The notes beneath the pieces were generated by a model. It ran no database searches. It saw nothing but the letters and a program-made list of their open reading frames with translations, and had not been told where the DNA came from. Positions 59,046-64,000 of a stretch of 64,000 nucleotides of DNA are shown one piece after another. Origin of the DNA: Helichrysum umbraculigerum (Eukaryota; Streptophyta; Magnoliopsida; Asterales; Asteraceae); NCBI GenBank assembly GCA_949592205.1, contig CATIUR010000001.1:262204250-262268249 (forward strand). The letters are read 5' to 3'. A program made the position numbers and the translations under genes. How positions within the stretch are numbered: the stretch's first letter is position 1; every line of letters begins with the position of its first letter.

Positions 59046-61180
59046 ATGCATTCCTCAATCACCACTACCACCACTATCTTCTTCCCTCTCTTCTTCTTTT
59101 TTATCCTTTGCTTCAATGGACCAACAATGGTTTATTCTCAGGACATTAATCAAACCACCTTCCAACTTCCTTCCCCTTTACCCATATGGCCTCAAGGTAT
59201 GTACCTCTTTCTCTCTTTTAGTTTGTCTTGTATGTATCTATATATTGTGTGTGTGAATCACTTACATTACCACATTCGAAAAACGAGTAAATCGAATAGT
59301 GAAATCTCAACTTATAGTTCATATCATGTCGATGTCGTCGGTGTTCGAATAGTATACACTTTGAAATGATTATCTTTAACAAGTAGCGATTTTAGTTTAT
59401 ACATGTTTAAATTTATAACTTGATTCCTTATATACAAATTAATAATCTGTTTCGAATAGTATTTAGATACTAATAGTAACATCATTGTTCATCAATGTTA
59501 CATTGCATTTTCACATTACTAAATCATCATAATTTGTCAAGCTACCATCATCATAAATTTTTTTACTAATTAATAATAAGTTTATGGAATCCCATCCTAC
59601 CACTACATTTTGTATCATGCAAATTTATGATAAAAATATTTTCTTTTTCAATCATTGTTTTAGGTGGTGGATTTGCAAATGGAACCATAGATTTAGGAGG
59701 ATTACAAGTGAGTCAAGTAACTACATTCAACAAATCTTGGGCAACAAATGAAGGAGGACCAGATAATCTTGGGGTAACATTTTATGACCCGGTTTCGATC
59801 CCACAAGGGTTTTCAAGTTTAGGGTCATATGCACAACCAAACAATGTCCCATTTTCCGGACAAGTCCTTGTGGGAAAAGATGTATCACATAACTCTTCAA
59901 ACCCAACTCTTAAATCACCAATTGATTACACTCTTGTGTGGACTAGTGAGTCAATAGATATCAAGAAAGACGGTGAGGGATACATTTGGCTCCCAGTTGC
60001 ACCCGAAGGCTACAAGGCCATCGGGTACGTGATCAGTAGCTTCGCAGAGAAGCCATTGCTCGATAAGGTTAGTTGTGTCCGTGCGGACTTTGTGGACACA
60101 ACTAACACAACTAATACAACGGTTGTGTTGGGAAAAAACAATGTTGTTGATTTGAACGGGTTGAATGTCGACACTTCCTTGGGTGGTTTTATGGTTCGAA
60201 ATCAAAGTGTGGGAAATTTGAAGGGTAATCTATCAAATTCCATGCCTAATTCGAACCAAATTAAAGCTTTAATTCAAGCTTATTCTCCGGTTATCTATTT
60301 TCATCCCGATGAACAATACCTTCCGTCTTCGGTTGATTGGTTTTTTCAAAATGGTGCATTGGTTTACCACAAAGGGGAAGAGTCCAAACCGAGCCCAATT
60401 GACAAAAGTGGCTCGAATCTTCCACAAGGTGGTTCAAATGACGAGACATATTGGCTAGACCTTCCGTCTAATGGTTCAAGCAAAGATAGAGTCAAGCAAG
60501 GTGATTTACAGGATGCTTGTGCTTATTTCCACGTTAAACCTGTTTCAGGAGGACTATTTACAGATATTGCGATTTGGGTCTTCTATCCGTTTAATGGTGG
60601 ATCAAAGGCGAAAGTGAAATTTTTAAATTTGTCATTAGGAAAGTTGGGTGAACATGTAGGTGACTGGGAACATGTTACATTAAGAATTAATAACTTTAAC
60701 GGGGTGTTAAACAGTGTCTTTTTTTCGCAACACAGTTGGGGTAAATGGGTCCATGCTTCGCATATCGAATACCACACAGGTAATAAGCCTGTGGTTTACG
60801 CGTCATTACATGGTCATGCATCGTACCCAAAACCCGGGTGTGTTTTACTTGGTTCCGGAGGGGGAGATATAGGCATTAGAGACGACACGTCCAAGAGCGA
60901 TAAGATGATGGATACGGGCATCAACGCGGTGGTGATCGCGGCAGAGTATCTGCCTGATGTGGTGGTGGAACCACCATGGGTGAATTATGAGAGGAAATGG
61001 GGTCCAAAAATTGATTATGATGTTGATAAAGAAATAAATAAAGTAAAGAAGGTAATGATAGGGAAATTAAAGAAAGCTTTTGAGAAATTTGTGGAATGTG
61101 TCCCTAGTGAGATGTTGGGTGAAGATGGACCAACAGGGCCAAAAGTTAAAAATAGTTGGACTGGTGATGAGGTTGTTTGA
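59046..61180 (+). CDS. VPS62/DUF946 family protein, intact
   Basis: Two exons, 59046-59196 and 59664-61180, with a 467-bp intron (GTATGT ... TTTAG) that splits a Gly codon. The product has 555 residues. The first in-frame ATG gives MHSSITTTTTIFFPLFFFFI, an apparent signal peptide. After the intron the family region begins at once (GGGFANGTIDLGGLQVSQVT) and runs to the C-terminus, with blocks GGPDNLGVTFYDPVSIPQGF, KDGEGYIWLPVAPEGYKAIG, FHPDEQYLPSSVDWFFQNGA, GEHVGDWEHVTLRI and GEDGPTGPKVKNSWTGDE. Several Asn-X-Ser/Thr sites suit a glycosylated, secreted or vacuolar protein. Plant members are annotated as vacuolar protein sorting-associated protein 62-like by similarity to a yeast protein; their role is not well established. 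No defect is visible. A disrupted paralog with the same exon phase lies at 32767-40294. Confidence 0.92.
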
Positions 61181-61898
61181 TTAGTTAATTTGGAAGTGGT
61201 TGATCAAACCTTAAAGGTACATCCATTTTCATGGTTTTTTAGACATTTAATAGATTTATATAATCTTAATGGGTTTGTTTGATTAACCTCTTAATTTCTT
61301 TTTATCTTTTTGCTTTGGCTTAATTTGTCAAATTAGTTGATTAGGTATATTCATGGAACTCCTTATCATTATATTAGTTGTGTAAAGTGTGAGCAAGAGA
61401 TGGTATAATACGGTGGACTTGAGCCTCAATTTATCTAAATTTTTTAATTAATTGATTGATTAGTTAAGTACAATTATGAGCAATGATATTACAATTACTA
61501 CGGAGTATGTTTGATAATACTCCGTACAAAAGATTACTTTTAATTATGCTATGCCTGCCATTTAAAGGTTTGACTCGTTTACGCGTTGGTTGACTTTTTT
61601 TACTCCGTACTAATCTAATACGGAGTAATAATCTTACATAATTAACCTGTTAACACTTAAGAGTAATTGGTAATCAAACATAAGTCAATTCTCTTTGACA
61701 ACGTGACAACTAATTTGATGATTCACTAAAATCAAAATCGACTACTTACCTAACCATCAAATCAAATACATATATCTTAATGTGAGTGTATTAAACAAAA
61801 CCAATATGTGCCACCTAAACATTATAAGTTGTCATGAACGAATTGAAGTTCCCCATCATCGTGTGGATATTGTCATCGAGTAAAATGGTGCATTACTA
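61181..61898. other. Downstream region with ACTCCGT palindromes
   Basis: 3' flank of the VPS62 gene, no further gene. TACGGAGTA / TACTCCGTA words occur at about 61499, 61520, 61602 and 61619. Confidence 0.5.
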
Positions 61899-61906
61899 GT
61901 TGTAAC

Positions 61907-62341
61907 CATAGTTGTTAACTCGTGACTCGGCTCGACTTGTAAGAGTCACTATTTACAATAAATATGTATTTTTAATATGTATATGTATATTATTATTTAA
62001 GTTTTTTGTTTTTAAGTGAAGTAAAACATGATAAAGTCGATAATTAATTTTTTTGACCGTTAATTAATATGAATGTTTGATCAAAAATAGATGATAGTCA
62101 TTTATTTTTCTATTTTGTCCTTATATCTTTTATATTACATTACACCAAAAGTTTATCTGATTTCCTGACTCGTAAAAGTCGTACAAGACTCGTAAAAGTC
62201 GTACAAGACTCGGAAGAATCAATAGACGACTCGTAAGAGTCAAAGTAATTTAAGAGTCGGGGTTCGAGTCGCCTCGCTTTTTGGATTTTTGACTCGACTC
62301 GTAAGAGTCGACTCGTGAATCGTAAGAGTTTAACAACTATG
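61907..62341. mobile_element. 435-bp hAT-like element
   Basis: Exact 8-bp duplication GTTGTAAC (61899-61906 and 62342-62349) with 12-bp inverted termini CATAGTTGTTAA / TTAACAACTATG. Subterminal regions, above all the right one, contain about ten copies of the short palindromic word ACTCGTAAGAGT or parts of it. No coding capacity. Confidence 0.87.
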
Positions 62342-62401
62342 GTTGTAACTGATCAAGATTCAAAAAAATAACTATAGTATAAAATTTTACACTTTTTAGT
62401 A

Positions 62402-62534
62402 GAAGAGTTGATAAATGCAACAAAGAAATTGTTGCATACACCAAATTATACAATATTCGAAGCTCACAGTACAAGTATATAATAACATAATATCGGTGTA
62501 TGAATCATTTTATGTGTTGTATCTATCACCTCCC
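62402..62534. mobile_element. hAT-like MITE, copy 2
   Basis: Exact 8-bp duplication TTTTAGTA (62394-62401 and 62535-62542). The ends GAAGAGTTGATAAATGCAAC and, reversed, GGGAGGTGATAGATACAAC match the element at 44632-44760. 133 bp. Confidence 0.85.
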
Positions 62535-62542
62535 TTTTAGTA

Positions 62543-62700
62543 GTGTATGATTTCAATTTTGAAACCTTCTATCATATGTACTCAATTTTAAAATCGTCAA
62601 TTGTATGTTATTTGTATGTTTTGCATACATAAATTGACGTGTTTTTTGTAATATCCATTCATACCATAATAAGTTAAATGCTTAGAGCATACGGAGTGGA
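62543..62700. repeat. Truncated copy of the 57097-57386 MITE
   Basis: Matches the inner half of that MITE (TTTGAAACCT.CTAT, GTATGTT, CATACATAAATTGACGT, TTTTTTGTAA, AAGTTAAATGC) but lacks both ends. It directly abuts the hAT-like MITE on its left. Confidence 0.65.
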
Positions 62701-63150
62701 GATGTAAAGTGGGTGTAAAGATGAACAAGATGAAGATGTAAAGTTTGTGCAGGAAGAGCCGATGGGAGAACAAGATGGTTTAAGTTTTAATTGGGCTAAG
62801 CCAATGGACTAAATTATATGTTTTTTTTTTTTTTTTTTTTTGTGGAAGATACATAAACATAGTTTATAAATGATCATTCACCAAATAAAATATGAAACTA
62901 TATAAAACAATCATTACTTTTCCATCTATTCATATTTTTCAAACCTATATCCATTTTCATTTCCGTAAACAAATCGAATGCCTACTTAAATAGGTAAGGT
63001 TCGGTGAAGGTTAAAAATGATTCACAAACTTTGTTTTTTAAATTTACCTAACACATAGTTTAAAAAACGATCAATCACTAAGTAAAATAAAAATTTACAT
63101 AAATTAATTTAACTTATGAACAACTAATTTGATTTGTCTATCGATATTAC
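62701..63150. other. Intergenic, no gene recognised
   Basis: Contains a T-run (about 62820-62842); otherwise featureless AT-rich sequence. Confidence 0.5.
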
Positions 63151-63152
63151 TA

Positions 63153-63348
63153 CTCAGTATGTTTCAAAATAAGTGTCCACTTTTCTATTTTGGTTTATCT
63201 CAAAATAAGTGTCTACTTTAAACTTTTAACCAATCAAAATGTTTTTTAGTAGTCAACTATTATTTTATTGGTTTATAGGTGTGATGATTCTCACTTTTCT
63301 TAAACTATGTATAAAATGATAGTGGACACTTAGTTTGGAACGAAGAAG
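63153..63348. mobile_element. Diverged Stowaway-type MITE
   Basis: Ends TTTCAAAATAAGTGTCCAC and, reversed, TTCCAAACTAAGTGTCCAC, between TA dinucleotides. An internal repeat of the left end lies at about 63190-63210. Similar to the element at 50478-50663 but older. Confidence 0.65.
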
Positions 63349-63705
63349 TATAACTTAAACGTATTGTCTTCAAAGCCCCCATCAAATAATGTTTTGGGTA
63401 TAGTTAATTAATTAAAATATTCCCCCTCTAAGGTTTTCTACGAGATTCTCTCAATCACACTATGACAAATTGACAACACGAAAATTCTAGTTTTATTGCT
63501 GTTTTCGCAATGATCTTCCTTCTATCCTTCCATGCTAGAGATCCATTACTACATTTGTCGGTTTTCATCTCCATTGTAAGTTTACTTTTTTTTTTGGAAG
63601 ATCTGTAACCTTTCTTTCTGGTCAAACCTACATAAAAGATTGGTTACACGTTCAAAGTTTGGGATCCTGTAATCATCAATACGCATGGCCTACTTAATTT
63701 CTTTA

Positions 63706-63777
63706 TCTATACTAATATATAATGTATTTCAATATTTTTTTTATAGATAAAATTTACTAATTTACCCCTAACATTAT
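63706..63777 (+). mobile_element. Helitron 5' end, truncated
   Basis: After an A, TCTATACTAATATATAATG and then ATAGATAAAATTTACTAATTTACCCC match the 5' end of the Helitron at 23723. The similarity fades at about 63777, where an LTR-like sequence begins. Confidence 0.6.
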
Positions 63778-64000
63778 TTGAAACACCCTGATTTACAAAA
63801 TACGGGTTTTTTAAAAATTTCTTTAAGTAAATATAGTAGTGCGGAAAGCGTCCCATTATTTTAAAAATGTAACCAACAATGTCGGTAAAAATGTCAACTC
63901 GGAGTTACATAATCTATATCATAACATATCGTAAGAAAACCCAATGAAAATATAAGTGGTAAACTCCATAATCAATCTACTAAATGAGCTAAGGCATGAA
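63778..64000. repeat. Possible gypsy LTR start, cut by window edge
   Basis: TTTGAAACACCCTGATTTAC, with GTGCGGAAAGCGTCCC further on, recalls the TGTAACACCCCCAAATTT start and GCGGAAGC word of the long gypsy LTRs at 4254 and 12303. It would lie inside the Helitron fragment. The rest is outside the window. Confidence 0.4.

Overview
This is a plant nuclear window, AT-rich and dominated by transposable elements. Introns follow plant GT/AG rules and are AT-rich. The LTR retrotransposons are Ty1/copia and Ty3/gypsy types primed by initiator tRNA-Met, and Helitron, CACTA, Mutator-like (MULE), hAT-like and Stowaway elements are all present. The two best cellular genes belong to plant families (neprosin/DUF239 and plant VPS62/DUF946). 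A eudicot is clear. Asteraceae is my guess from the general look of the retroelements and is not proven by anything here. No CRISPR array, operon or rRNA gene is visible.

Layout. 1-1092: end of a gypsy-type LTR cut by the window edge. 1093-19132: an old, frameshifted minus-strand Ty1/copia element split by a young, nearly intact 10.9 kb Ty3/gypsy element (4254-15191, TSD GTCGC, 2.9 kb LTRs, one open gag-pol frame). 20255-23409: two related non-autonomous Mutator-like elements, one inside the other, each with its own exact 9-bp target duplication. 23723-25393: a Helitron with an exact A/T insertion context. About 26200-28560: a degraded copia LTR and unreadable interior. 29789-30132: a broken valyl-tRNA synthetase fragment. 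32767-40294: a VPS62/DUF946 pseudogene on the minus strand, interrupted by a 5.4 kb copia element (33106-38541, TSD ATACC) and also frameshifted. 41-50 kb: gene-poor, with a small Helitron, several foldback MITEs with readable TSDs, a copia LTR carrying an array of GCAGTA-type motifs, and a 1.85 kb CACTA element. 51091-54741: an apparently intact seven-exon neprosin-family gene. 54.7-59 kb: intergenic with MITEs and SINE-like pieces. 59046-61180: an intact two-exon VPS62/DUF946 gene, paralogous to the broken copy and facing the other way. 61.2-64 kb: more MITEs, a Helitron 5' end and a possible LTR start.

The two intact genes both encode proteins with an apparent signal peptide; no shared pathway is visible. 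I found no evidence for a new multi-gene system. The most informative structures are the nested MULE pair, the paired nested retrotransposon insertions (one young, one gene-breaking), the direct repeats bracketing the VPS62 pseudogene, and the motif array at 47.4-47.8 kb.
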